Positions 52,250 through 63,300 of a stretch of DNA of 64,000 bases are shown one piece after another. Within the stretch, counting starts at the first letter, position 1. The number at the start of each line of letters is the position of its first letter. Under the pieces are notes generated by a model. It saw nothing but the letters and a program-made list of their open reading frames with translations, was not told the origin of the DNA and did no database searches. The stretch covers positions 147,695,365 through 147,759,364 of the forward strand of contig CP136068.1 of NCBI GenBank assembly GCA_032622095.1. The letters are read 5' to 3'. Both the position numbers and the translations under genes were made by a program. The stretch comes from Siphonodentalium dalli (taxonomy: Eukaryota > Mollusca > Scaphopoda > Gadilida > Siphonodentaliidae).

Positions 52250-52480
52250 GTTAATGTGTCCCTAGTTAGTTTCAGCCGAAACTGTAATGCATCATAGACA
52301 CGTTTGTGAATCAGTGACACTTCTGCGCCAATATCCACTAATGAACGATATTTATTTTTACCTATTCTAACTAAACACGAGCTGGGGCCACCTACGATAT
52401 GTATGGTGAAATTCCTCTCATCTGTGGTCTCAATGAGAGAACTTTCTATTTTTTTGGGTACGTGGGTAGGATCATCAGTT
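52250..52480 (-). pseudogene. Gypsy protease with altered active site
   Basis: Around 52327-52335 the aspartyl-protease motif reads D-I-G followed by AEVSLI, where the catalytic triad should be D-T-G (or D-S-G). Flanking context (KYRSLVDIGAEVSLI) is otherwise typical. A single C-to-T change would explain it. Confidence 0.8.
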
Positions 52481-52492
52481 GCGGGGGCTTGT

Positions 52493-52891
52493 TTACTGTT
52501 GGAAACTTCCGGCTGTGATGTGGTGAATCATGGGCTGGGTCACGTGACCGGTTTGGTTCCGGTTCCCATGGTTTCCTCTACAAGGTTTTACTGATGAGTC
52601 CCATTGCCTATGTGTTGGGTTTCCAGATTTAGAGGGGCAATTTCTAGCCAAATGATTATCTTCACAACCCCAGCAAGATATGTGCCTTTGGATTTCTGTC
52701 TTAATGGGACAGTCATGGGCAAAACGATTACCTCGGCACGTCCAACATTTGACTTTTTTTTGGGGGTTAATTACTTCTTCCACATGTACCTGTCGCGGGC
52801 GTGGTCGCTGTTCGCTGGTCGAGTGATTGTCACGGCCACATATTTCGCAGGCTGTTTTCGGCGGTTTGTTTCTAAAATGGTCGACTTCCAT
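52493..52891 (-). pseudogene. Gypsy gag nucleocapsid with three zinc-knuckle-like motifs
   Basis: CEICGRDNHS (incomplete, last Cys absent), CWTCRGNRFAHDC and CWGCEDNHLARNC. The second and third keep CX2CX4-5HX4C-like spacing, with the expected glycine position degenerate. This region packages element RNA. Confidence 0.82.
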
Positions 52892-53150
52892 CGGTTCCGG
52901 TTCATTGTAATTTTCGCGACCTGTTCTGAGGTTGAATACACGTCAGATTCCCATTTCTAGCATAGCTATTTCTGCTGCCAATTTTAGCGTTCTCGGGGTA
53001 TCTCTAATCAATTTCATGTTCAAACTGTCGGTTCTTAAAGCGTCAATATAAAAACCTACGAGTTGGCCCTGAATTGCATCCATCCCACCAGGCTGGCTTA
53101 CATAAGCGATCTCTGCCATCTCTTAAATTCGTTCGGCAAGGACGTGCAAA

Positions 53151-53342
53151 TTATAAGCCATATAAGGTTTTTTTTAGTTTTAGTTTCGTAGGATTGCCCT
53201 CGAATGGATTTACTACTTGGGTCACTGTTGACATAGCCATCGCAGCGATTTGCGAATTAATATCTTCAGTTAATGGGGTCAAAACACCAGCTTGTTGGGT
53301 AGCCATTATGAATATAAGCAGTTTTGCAAATTTTCCAATCAC
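53151..53342 (-). pseudogene. Gypsy gag N-terminal fragment
   Basis: The frame contains VNPFEGNPTKLKL, matching the 'F.G.p.kl..W' start of Retrotrans_gag capsids. It is cut off after about 60 residues by a frame break. Confidence 0.6.
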
Positions 53343-53539
53343 TGTTCCTGTTCACTTCCGGTTCTAGCTGATCCTTTCCTCCGTTCCACGTTGTGTTGTG
53401 ATTAGCGTTCAGATTCTAGCTCATCAATTGCACCAGTGAACGATATGTACCAAGACGGGGGGCATATAACGTTCACACAATCAAAACGATTTGATCATTT
53501 ATTACAAACAGTTCAATAGAATATCTTCGGGTCGTCAGT

Positions 53540-53815
53540 GTGTGCTATCTTCGTTGGGTTCGTCTTCCTGTCGTCTGCGTGAATCGTGGGCTGCTATTAT
53601 TATCTTCATAGGATGCGTTCGCCTTCCAGTCGTCTGCGGGTATCGGGGGTATCCAGTGTCTTCATATGTTGCGTTCGCCTTCCTGTCGTCTGCGTGAATC
53701 GTGGGCTGCTATTATCTTCACAGGATGCGTTCGCCTTCATGTCGTCTGCGGGTATCGGGGGTCTCCAGTGTCTTCATAGGTTGCGTTCGTCTTCCTGTCG
53801 TCTGCCGTCGTTGGG
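53540..53815. repeat. ~56/112-bp tandem repeat (CTTCCTGTCGTCTGCG)
   Basis: GTTCGCCTTCCTGTCGTCTG recurs about every 55-60 bases, with alternating continuations GTGAATCGTGGGCTGCTATT and GGTATCGGGGGTxTCCAGTG, so the higher-order period is about 112-115. The open frames here are repeat-encoded. Confidence 0.85.
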
Positions 53816-54194
53816 CGAGCATTGACGCTTATACATCGGGGTTGCGCTGCTCAGAAGTACAAGTATTTAGTTTACCTCATGTTCGTAGCCATCGCGCTGC
53901 TAGCTTCTCTTTTGGTTAGGTCTGCGGTTGTAGATGTCTTCGTTCGATCTCGGTAGAAAGCGCTGGACTTTTGTAATGACTGTAACACTGTTGGGGTATT
54001 TATACAGGTCTTCGCTTTCTCAGGGCCTTCTTTTCGCTTGCTTGACGGCCTGGCACGAGTTCAGTCAGTCGAACCTTGATTCCATCTACCGATCGTCTCG
54101 AGTCATCGGCCGGTCCATAGTAATTTGCTAACTATCTGCAGGTGTTGTCTTTGATTGACCAGCTGCGTGTCGTCCGAGTATGTCCTTCGAGTAG

Positions 54195-54605
54195 TTATCT
54201 CGATGATTTCATCTGTAGATATAGACAGTAATTACGGTCCCTTTGCTGGGTAATGGCTAATGGATCTTCTTGGTTTACATATTTCGTCGTTTTCGTACTG
54301 CATATTGGCATACGTTTACAAAATAGACATATTCTTTTCTCTACGTCTACAGGGGGGTTTGCGTGCCTGCCTTTTTCTATGAGCAATGGGTGATTACTAA
54401 ACCGAAAGCGAGCGAATGCAGTTCTATCCTCTATTGTGCTAGTGTGAATAAGGTAAGGTTCGATATTGTAATCATGTTTAAAAAGTCGATATGTTCTCAG
54501 TTTATTTCTTCCTGTAGGTGAGGCTTCGTCGCTGAGGCTTCTATGGAAGTCAGAAAAATGGTTCGCCTTCGTAGTTAGTTTGAATTTGCTTAATGTTGGA
54601 CTCAT
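54195..54605 (-). pseudogene. C-terminal fragment of a LINE-associated protein, interrupted by a hAT element
   Basis: A 136-residue frame with the run KLRTYRLFKHDY, an AFARFRFSNHPLLIEKGRH segment and a CLFCKR motif. The pattern 'R.YRLFK..Y..E.YL...R..FARFR.S.H.L.IE.GRH' is common at the C terminus of invertebrate retroelement proteins. The frame continues upstream, beyond the hAT element at 54633-55788, into about 55797-55893 without a shift once one target duplication is ignored, and meets a TGA near 55894. Reverse transcriptase is not visible. The exact source family is uncertain. Confidence 0.55.
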
Positions 54606-54632
54606 GTTCCCTGGGTTGCGCAGTATGTATAG

Positions 54633-55788
54633 CAGGGTTGGAGTGATTACATACCAATGTAATCGATTACGATTACAATTACTTTTGATTTACATGATTA
54701 CGATTAAGATTACTGATTACATTTTTTCCAATGTAATCGATTACTTTTTGATTACATATGATTACAATTGTTGGTCTCCAACCATTTTGTTCGCATAGGA
54801 ATACATAATGAAATAATTCAAATTAACATGTCAAATATGATTGAATAAAGACATCACTGCATAACATGGAAACAAATTTTAAGAAACGACTGAAACAATA
54901 GAAAGATGCAAGCAAAAAACATAAAAACTTGTTTTTACATATACATGTATTGGAAAGGTTTCATCATGAAGTTATGCACTAACTTATTGTGATTGTGAAT
55001 ACATTATGTTTTATTTGTATTTATTTATGTAAATAAATTTTAATATATTTTTAATTGTCTTACATGCATTCAAACGAACGCATAATATTTATGAAAATAT
55101 CACCAGAAACAATTATAAAATATGTGCATGTTCTGTTAGATTCAATACCCAACACAATGAAGATAACATTAAGATTTATTTGATGATCATCCGTTGTTAA
55201 TCCTAATGAGGATTATATTAGGCTTAACTCCATGGGTGCAGTAAATGACAAACCAGCTAATTAGGTCTACCGATGTACTTCACACCTTCTTTGTTCAGTT
55301 CATTAGCCCTATTGTACCAGTGTGACTTTACAGCCATTGTATGCAGCAGTCCCAATTCAATTTAATCTTAATTGAAGTTGGCTACCCTATTTATTCATAT
55401 TAGAACATTTCATTTGTCTGTATCACAAGTTTATTGCTATTCATGCTGTATTCAACACTTGTGTGTTGTTATCTGTGTCCACTGCCAGAATGTACATACA
55501 CACTGTACCACTAACATAAGACATGACAAAATTGTATTAACTTTCTAATATGTTACCACAGTATGAGACTATGAGTATTCAATAGCCATCCATATGGATA
55601 TTTTAGTAAAAGTAATCAAAATGTAATCAAAATGTAATCATGATTACAGTTACATTTGAAAGTAATCGATTACGATTACGATTACTTGTAATCAAGAAAT
55701 GTCATGATTACTGATTACAGATGATTACTCCAAATTTTGTAATCGATTACTTTGATTACAATTACTGATTACGATTACCCCAACCCTG
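54633..55788. mobile_element. hAT element, 1,156 bp, perfect 8-bp target duplication
   Basis: Flanked by ATGTATAG at 54625-54632 and 55789-55796. Ends CAGGGTTGGAGTGATTACAT and, complement of the right end, CAGGGTTGGGGTAATCGTAA. Subterminal GTAATCGATTAC words are dense at both sides. The interior is AT-rich and non-coding. It splits the minus-strand coding relic. Confidence 0.95.
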
Positions 55789-55893
55789 ATGTATAGAGTC
55801 CTGACGCCTTTAGTGACGCAAAGTTTTTCTTCGACCGCTTCGTTTAATAATTTGCTGCCGTCATGTGGCACCTTTAACTCACATGATTTGCTT

Positions 55894-56039
55894 CATCATA
55901 TAATTGGAGAAGAACGTGTATGAATTTGGTGAAAACTAGAGATATATATTTAACATACTTGTATCACTATCAGTTGTTGGTGCCCCTCCCCTCCCATTCA
56001 TGACTTGAACGGGGTGAGTTCCATTCCTTATTCAATTTT
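55894..56039. other. Short unassigned segment
   Basis: Contains GTATGAATTTGGTGAAAACTAG and CTATCAGTTGTTGGTGCCCC, which recur at about 56665-56745, so it belongs to the same repeat as the following array. Confidence 0.5.
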
Positions 56040-57370
56040 TTTTATATTTAGGTCAAATAAATGGTGTTGTAGGGTACGTGGCCCCACAAGGCAATCTTTT
56101 GCCACACACACACTCCGATCCAAAATGGCTGCCATCCAGAGGGGTTCAACTAGAGAACCCATGCAATTTATTGGCCCCTTCAGGCACCCCTTAACATATT
56201 CAGGTCATATAAAAAGAGTTGTAGTGTTGCCCCACAACCCACACACCCCAACCTAATGCATTTCTCGACACAGGTTCACAGAACAAAAATTTACCCCACC
56301 CCCAATAATACTTAATCATAAATGAGTGCAATTAAACTGTATAAGAAACTCCCCCGTTAGTCATGCCAGAATTAACTTCACAATATTTATCTAACAAACA
56401 ATTAACTAGTTCGTACTTAATATTTGCACTTAAGTGCAAATATTTGCAATTAAGTGCAAATATTTGCAATTAAGTGCAAATAATTGTACTTATGTGCAAA
56501 TATTTGAACTTAAGTGCAAATGCTAAGTAGGAACTAGATGACCTATCTGGACATGCCAAAATGTAGTTACGTTGACACATGGGCATGCATGGCCCTTTCC
56601 CTACTTACAGGTGCGTAGCCTATCTATTTAAGACTGAGAACCAATGACTTTGATTCATGTATCATTGGTGAAGAACGTACGTATGAATTTGGTGGAAACT
56701 AGCTCTAAACATTTGTATCACTATCAGTTTCGGTGCCCCTCCCCTCCCCAATCATGACACGAAGGTGACTTCCATTCCTTATTAGAAAATATTTATATTT
56801 ATGTCAAACAAAAGGTGTTAATTGTAGGGTGGCCACCAAGGCACTCTTTACATACACCCGATCCAAAATGGTCACATTCCAGATGGGTTCAAATAGGGAA
56901 CTCATGCAATTTCTCAGCCCCTTGACCGATTTGGGTTAAACAAAGGGCGTTATAGGGTGGACCCCAAACTAATCTAAATCTACCTCAGAGGTGATCATAT
57001 AGGGACCCGTGCCATTTCTGGGTCCTTGACCGATTTATGTCAAAGAGTGGTGTACGGTGGCCCTCAAGAAACCCTAAATATTCACAACACCCCACTCCGA
57101 TCGAAAAAGGATGCCGCCCAGAGGGGTTCAACTAGGGGACCCATGCTCTGCCCCTTCAGCCACCCCTTGACATACTATGTAGGTCATACAAAGAGTGTTG
57201 TGGGTAGCCCCCAAGGCACGATAAACATACGCCCCAACCCGATGCAAAATGGCCGACCACAGAGGGGTTAACGCAAACATGGGACCCAACCATTTCTTAT
57301 CCCTCTGGGCGGCAGCCATTTTGGATCGAGTTAGGATGTTTAGGGCGTCTAAGGTGGGGGCCACCCTGCA
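56040..57370 (-). repeat. Array of the 120-150 bp tandem repeat, inverted (copy F)
   Basis: Read on the minus strand the units show the landmarks of copies A-C: CATTTTGGATCGGAGTG, the complement of GTGTTGTAGGGTxxGGCCCC, and CCATTTCTxGGxCCxTTGACCGATTT. It is more diverged and without the usual head. An unrelated AAGTGCAAAT block (56420-56525) lies inside. Confidence 0.75.
56420..56525. repeat. Tandem palindromes ATTTGCACTTAAGTGCAAAT
   Basis: Five copies of a ~19-20 base palindrome with AATT/ACTT centres. Related copies lie at 58110-58240, so the pair brackets about 1.7 kb including most of array F. Confidence 0.9.
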
Positions 57371-58109
57371 AGACCAATTGTCCGATTCACTAAGTATACC
57401 ACATAATTATGTCACTTAATCGCCGGTTCCTCAATATCTATACCAGGCATATATTCTAAAAATCATTCCTGAACCATCACAAAGCCGGCAATAGATTGAC
57501 TTCCGATGTAACAGTTCCTAGACAGTGTTGTTAGTAATAATGTTATCCGAGTCAGACCAGGTAAATCAAATACCACCCCTTACCCTTAATCAAACCTGAT
57601 CAAAATGTTACAACTTACACGGTCCATACTCAATCGAGGCTGCATGCACTAATCAAATTCTGGCTGCTAATTTGTTTATATTTGGACCAAATGTATACAA
57701 ATAGTGGGCTAAAACACATGTTAACACTGAGCAATATAGTATGTAAATTATTTGTGCACATTCCTTCTGACCAAGCTAATTCAGTAGACAAGATTGACCA
57801 GACACGTCTAGATTGACTGTGAGGCTTCGTCGCTCAATATTCTGCACGTCGTCATTACAATAGCAATATAAGGGGAGTCACTCTAATCTATTGTTTTGGC
57901 AGAATTCGACGATCGAGTGCACCCATATAACCTTGACTACGTGAGCCTATATGTTGTCAAATAACAATTAAATCAAATCCTGAATTAATTGTACTTCATT
58001 CATGCATACAAGCCACGTGGCAAAAGGGAGGCAATTGTTTGGAGTTTGACTGTCAATCAAGACTTGCGCGAATATACCATTACAAAAAAGAGGACTATCT
58101 TTTTAAACC
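57371..58109. other. Stretch without a recognised gene
   Basis: No coding similarity. The word GTGAGGCTTCGTCGCT near 57820 also occurs at 54520. Confidence 0.4.
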
Positions 58110-58240
58110 AGATGAATTGCACTTAAGTGCAAATCAATTACACTTAAGTACAAATCAAATCACAATTTGCACTTAAGTGCAAATAATTGTACAATTAGTG
58201 ATTTGATTTGCACTTAAGTACAATGATTTGCACTTAAGTC
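58110..58240. repeat. Palindromes TTGCACTTAAGTGCAA, second block
   Basis: Five to six imperfect copies, several with ACTTAAGTACAA. Same family as 56420-56525. Confidence 0.88.
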
Positions 58241-58298
58241 TAAATAAATAAAACAATGTGAAAACGGCTTGCCATAGTTCATGGCCGATATGTTACGT

Positions 58299-58673
58299 AT
58301 GGAATCCTATTAGGGCCACTTGCTAATGGCGCGCCGAAAGCGACAAAAAGTGCGCCATTAGTAACGCGCCGAAAGCGACAAAATGAGCGCCGCTTTCGGC
58401 GCGCGTCGAAACATGCGTTAATGGCGCACTTTTTGCGCATGTTTCGACGCGCCGAAAGCGACAAAATGTGCGCCATTACGGCGCACATTTTGTCGCTTGT
58501 GACGCTTTCGGCGCGCGCCTAAACATGCGCTAATGGCGCACGTTTTGTCGCATTCGGCGCGTTACTAATGGCGCACTTTTTGTCGCTTTCGGCGTGTTAC
58601 TAATGGCGCACTTTTTGTCGCTTTCGGCGCGCGCCGAAAGCGCTATTAGGAAGTGGCCCTAATAGGATTCCAT
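58299..58673. mobile_element. Foldback element 1 (GGAATCCTATTAGGGCCACT ends)
   Basis: Left end ATGGAATCCTATTAGGGCCA and right end its complement. The interior is a stack of alternating direct and inverted copies of GGCGCGCCGAAAGCGACAAA and AAGTGCGCCATTAGTAACGC, so nearly every segment has a complement nearby. CpG-rich in an AT-rich setting. Open frames here are repeat-encoded. Confidence 0.9.
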
Positions 58674-59025
58674 ATGGAATACTATTAGGGCCACTTCCTA
58701 ATGGCGCTTTCGGTGCGCGCCGAAAGCGACAAAAAGTGAGCCATTAGTAACGCGCCGAAAGCGACAAAATGTGCGCCGTTACGGCGCCGTTAGCGACAAA
58801 ATATGCGATATTAGCGCATGTTTCGGCGCGCCGAAATATATGCTAATGGCGCTCATTTTGTCGCTTGTGACAAAAAAATGCGCCATTAGCGTATGTTTCT
58901 GCGCGCGCCGAAAGCGACAAAAAGTGCGCTAATATCGCTTTCGTCGCGTTACTAATGGCGAACTTTTTGTCGCTTTCGGCGCGCGCCGAAAGCGCCATTA
59001 GGAAGTGGCCCTATTAGTATTCCAT
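58674..59025. mobile_element. Foldback element 2
   Basis: Joined directly to element 1 at the palindromic junction GGATTCCATATGGAATAC. Ends GGAATACTATTAGGGCCACT and complement. Same internal words with deletions and substitutions. Confidence 0.9.
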
Positions 59026-59052
59026 ATATTCCATAAGTATTCAATACGCATT

Positions 59053-59494
59053 TATAGAATACTATTAGAGCCACTTCCTAATGGCGCGCCGAAAGCGACA
59101 AAAAGTGCGCCATTAGCAACGCGCCGAAAGCGACAAAATGTGCGATATTATAGCGCATGTTTCTGCGTGCCGAAAGCGACAAAATGTGCGCCGTAACGGC
59201 TCACTTTTTTGTCGCATTCGGCGCGCGTCGAAACATATGCTAATGGCGCACTTTTTGTCGCTTTAGTAACGCGCCGAAAGCGACAAAAAGTGCTCCGTAA
59301 TGTCTCACATTTTGTCGCTTTCGGCGCGTTACTATATAATGGCGCACTTTTTGTCGCTTTCGGCGCGCGCGTCGAAAGCGACAAAAATTGCGCCGTAATG
59401 TCGCACTTTTCGGCGCGTTACTAATGGCGCACTTTTTGTCGCTTTCGGCGCGCGCCGAAAGCGCCAATAGCAAGTGGCCCCAATAGGATTCCAT
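59053..59494. mobile_element. Foldback element 3
   Basis: Ends ATAGAATACTATTAGAGCCA and CCCCAATAGGATTCCAT. The longest of the three, with extra internal alternating copies. Separated from element 2 by 27 AT-rich bases. Confidence 0.88.
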
Positions 59495-59589
59495 ACTATA
59501 TTGGTATTTTAGTAATTTCCCCCAGGGGCCTGTGGTTTGAAGGAGATAATTACTTAATGGCTTATACTAAGGGTACCACAAGCGTTTCC

Positions 59590-59757
59590 AACTCCGCCAG
59601 GCGGCCTAAATAAACACATGGCACGCGTACGCGTGTGGTGGCCACAACTCCGCCAGGCGGCCTAAATAAACACATGGCACGCGTACGCGTGTGGTGGCCA
59701 CAACTCCGCCAGGCGGCCTAAATAAACACATGGCACGCGTACGCGTGTGGCCGTGGC
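59590..59757. repeat. Three 56-bp tandem repeats with CACGCGTACGCGTG palindrome
   Basis: AACTCCGCCAGGCGGCCTAA starts at 59590, 59646 and 59702. Each unit has the perfect 14-base palindrome CACGCGTACGCGTG and a CCGCCAGGCGG dyad. It corresponds to the ACGCGCGT inverted repeat of the array-bearing family, here amplified. Confidence 0.92.
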
Positions 59758-60389
59758 CATATAAGAGCACATACAAGGCACGACTGCGGTCTGTCAGTCT
59801 CGTGTAGTTGTGAATGGCGAATGTCGGGTTGTATTGACTTATGGCCTCCAACAATTCCTCGGTGACCGGATTTAGTAAATTCTGTGGAGGATCTCCGGTG
59901 TGGGTATGTACTACCAGGGACGTGCTTAGAGGTAAACTGCAAGGCAGAGTTCAGTCCCATGCTATGCTGGGCTGATCACTGCCACCACGTATACAGAGTG
60001 TGGGGATATCGCTCATTGTTTTATTTAAGATTTGTGTCGGTTACAATTCATTCTGCATTATTCTGAGAAACAGAACTGTCGATAATCATTTAACATTGGC
60101 CAGATCAAGCCAGAATGAATTGTAACTGATAAAACACTTAAAGGTGCATAAAACGCCCCTCAATTACTATTTATTTGGCTTCGGGTGAATGTAAAAAATA
60201 TTTGATTCGAGTCGAAGAACCCACCCATCAAAGCTCAGAGTTATTATATATCGATTTTTGAAATCTATTATTTTACACACACCGAGACTTATTAATTAGT
60301 GGCCTGGTAAAATGTCGAGGAGCTGACAGTCTCGGACCAAATTGCGGATGAAGATGGATAACACTAAAATCAAGTGGCTTTGGGTTTAA
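59758..60389 (-). mobile_element. Array-bearing repeat, copy E (inverted head only)
   Basis: Complement of about 9803-10400 in copy B, including the box TGTGGAGGATCTCCGGTGTG and the CTGCATTATTCTGAGAAACAG end. The array is absent; in its place are the three 56-bp repeats. Confidence 0.82.
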
Positions 60390-63300
60390 CAAAATATTGA
60401 TAAATAACAGGTTTTTGGCAATTTCATACTATATAATTGATTGTGGTTTGCATTATTATTGGGCAATTAATTGATTCTGATAACTGATGCGGCATTTTAA
60501 AAAAGTTGTTGTTGAAATATGATGATATGGGGATCACTGAATCGGATTGAGTACCTTTAAATAAACAAATGTTAGATTTATTTACGAAAATATACGTGGT
60601 CAGCTAATGGCAGCGGTCAGATCAGCACACCAAGGGGACTGAACTCAGCTTCGCAGCTTGCATGGGCTAGAGAGTCTTGATTTGGGGCATGCGGGCCGAT
60701 GTATGTCCAACTTAAAATCACAGGTTTGGACCCATAATGAGGGGGGGGGGGGAATTTCAAACGTTGCTAAATAATTGTAATACGTCGGTAAACAACCACA
60801 AACTTAGGGATTGTTGTTCGGTTATTGGAATGTCCAACAACAACAGTGCATATCTAACTGCGTGCACACCCATGCATCGAATGCCGTTCCTATATATGCC
60901 TATAGTTGGCTGCTTGACGTCATGGTAGTATTAGTGGAGTAGACTAAGTCCATTGTATAAGCATGAGACTTTGCACATATGTACATATTCACATACTAAT
61001 TTATATTAGATATTTTGTGTTACGTACATTATATTCTGACATTTCTGATGCACATTGGTTAAGTGCTACTATTGTAACCACTGATATTACCAGAAATATT
61101 GGATTTTCTATCACAAAATAATTTATCATGTAAATCGACAGTTTGGAAAATATCCATAGTTGTGATTAGTTTAGTGTTTTCCGTTAAACATATTTCAATT
61201 ACCATTTGCTCGCATTCTCTCGTTACTAGCCTGTTTTGTATCAAAATATAGAATACGATAGGTGGTCATGGTGCTTCCGTTTGTGCGCATCCCTGTGTGA
61301 GACTCGAGTGCCGTTTGTGTGGGTTCGGTTACACGTATATGCACGTAAGTCACATAGGCTCGTATCTGCCACATAGCGCTCATCACTGGTTGAAAATAAT
61401 CTTCTCAGTTAGAGGTTAAATGCTATAATGCGGACATAGATCTTAACTTAATCTTAACCGACTGATCGTGCACGTAGTCAAGTGGGCCAGGTGACTTTTA
61501 TTGACCAGATCAATTCCTGTTTAGCTACATGCACGTACGTATCGTAATTTAACCTCAAATTATTTCTCGTGCTGAAGAAGCGCTCCGCGAGTTGAGATTT
61601 TCTGTAGGTCACGTGCATGATGCATTAACTAGCAGCTTCCATTTTGTTTCTCTGGTGACTGAGCGCGTGCGATCTGAATGGCCGAGTTGGCCCACGATTG
61701 TAACTCATGTATATCTCTGATGTATACATGTGCATCGCTAGTACATGCTCCACTTTCTGTATAAGGTGTGTGCAATAATGCAATTACATCAGAGGGCAGC
61801 GGAGCGAACTATTATCTCCACAATCTTACTTATATATGGTGAATGCTTCATTTCAGCCATATAAATGTATGTTCCTTCTGTTTTGTTGGAATAATACATG
61901 TTCAATATCGTCGTGTTTTTTTGTCGAATAAGACAATTGTGAAGAAAAAAGTCTTTCGTGTAACAATAAAAGCCCACATATCGTGTATGTGACAAGAAAA
62001 GGGTTATTTGATTGAAACTTCGACATGGAACTGGATAAGTCTAAATGCTCAGGTTACGTAAATTGTGTAACACATATTATGTCTTTACTGTACTGTAACA
62101 TATGACATTTGAAATTCCACAGTAATTTAGGAAATAATAATATACATGCTGCACGACATACGACAGACTGTGGCATTGTATTATTGTTGCGTTATATCCG
62201 AAATGCGACATATTTGTGGCTTAGTGTGATATCAGCCGCACCGTTGTGCTGAAAGTTACTATCCTGTAACGACGGTCGTCTATAATTTAACATGGATGTC
62301 CCCCCTGTAACACGGGGAATAAAGAAATAAAAACAATGGTAAGTCATATGATTCCAAGGGAGTTTTTTTTTAATGGTCAGTGGTTTGGGCCTATCGGGTT
62401 CAGATAATCAATCATTACCCAATATGATAAAATAATCTCTCTTGATGCAATTATTAGAGTCGCTTATGTCACATTTTGGGCTCCCGTGGGAAATTCATGA
62501 ACAAATATAGAGAGCATATTCATGAAGCAGTATATGGTCTCTACTTCAGAATTTTTTTTATTAGACCCCCTGGGGTCGCGACTGGGAGGTCTGATGACGT
62601 CACAAAGATGGCCGCCATGCTCATTATTTTAAGTTCGCCATTGTTAGATTTCATGATAAAAATATAATTTTGATATAAAATAAATGACAATCCTTTTCTA
62701 CCGTGTATGGTGTGACACCATGTTATATTTTTATATAAAAGTTTGTCCTCTCGATCAAAGATGACTGCCAAAATGGCGACCGGAAGTGGGAAATTCATGA
62801 TTTTCAATACATGTCGCCTACATCATTTCCGATTGTATCGAACTGGTGACGATTAGGGAATACACATCTCTTCAATCTTGATACCAACTCACTTAGGCAT
62901 CACATTAGTTGATTTCTTGAATCATAACCTTGATTTTCTTCTCCAAATGCGATGATTTAAAGGAATTGGTATGAATTTCGCCAAAATATACTTTTTTATT
63001 TTCTAACTATATACTTGTTGAAATTTAGAAATAGTCGATGATGGAAATGAGTATGATCATTACATAAGGTATTTAAATCTAACTGGATCCAGAAACTGTC
63101 AACTTAATCCAATACGGCTTCCAAAATGGCGGCCAAAATACGATAATACACAAATTTTACCCTTTTTCATCCAATTACGTTTCTGTCATGTGTAGAAGGT
63201 GAATGTAGTCGACTAATTTTCTTCTTCCAAATAAATATTCGCCATATTACGACACATTCATATTAGTTGTCTTTCCGCAATGACTCAATATGCGAGTTCA

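Larger units (their letters stand above)
50516..53342 (-). pseudogene. Gypsy-type LTR retrotransposon relic (gag to RNase H)
   Basis: Minus-strand order matches Gypsy: gag fragment (53342-53151), nucleocapsid (52891-52493), protease (about 52480-52250), reverse transcriptase (51487 to about 50990), connection (50988-50779) and RNase H (50728-50516). Nothing recognisable as integrase follows, and no LTRs were found. The frame breaks several times, so it is dead. The 50381-50550 duplicated segment marks its truncated 3' side. Confidence 0.88.

Noticed and set aside
58279-59494. Several 63-84 residue frames rich in Arg, Ala and Lys
   Set aside because: They translate alternating copies of the foldback words in different frames and orientations.
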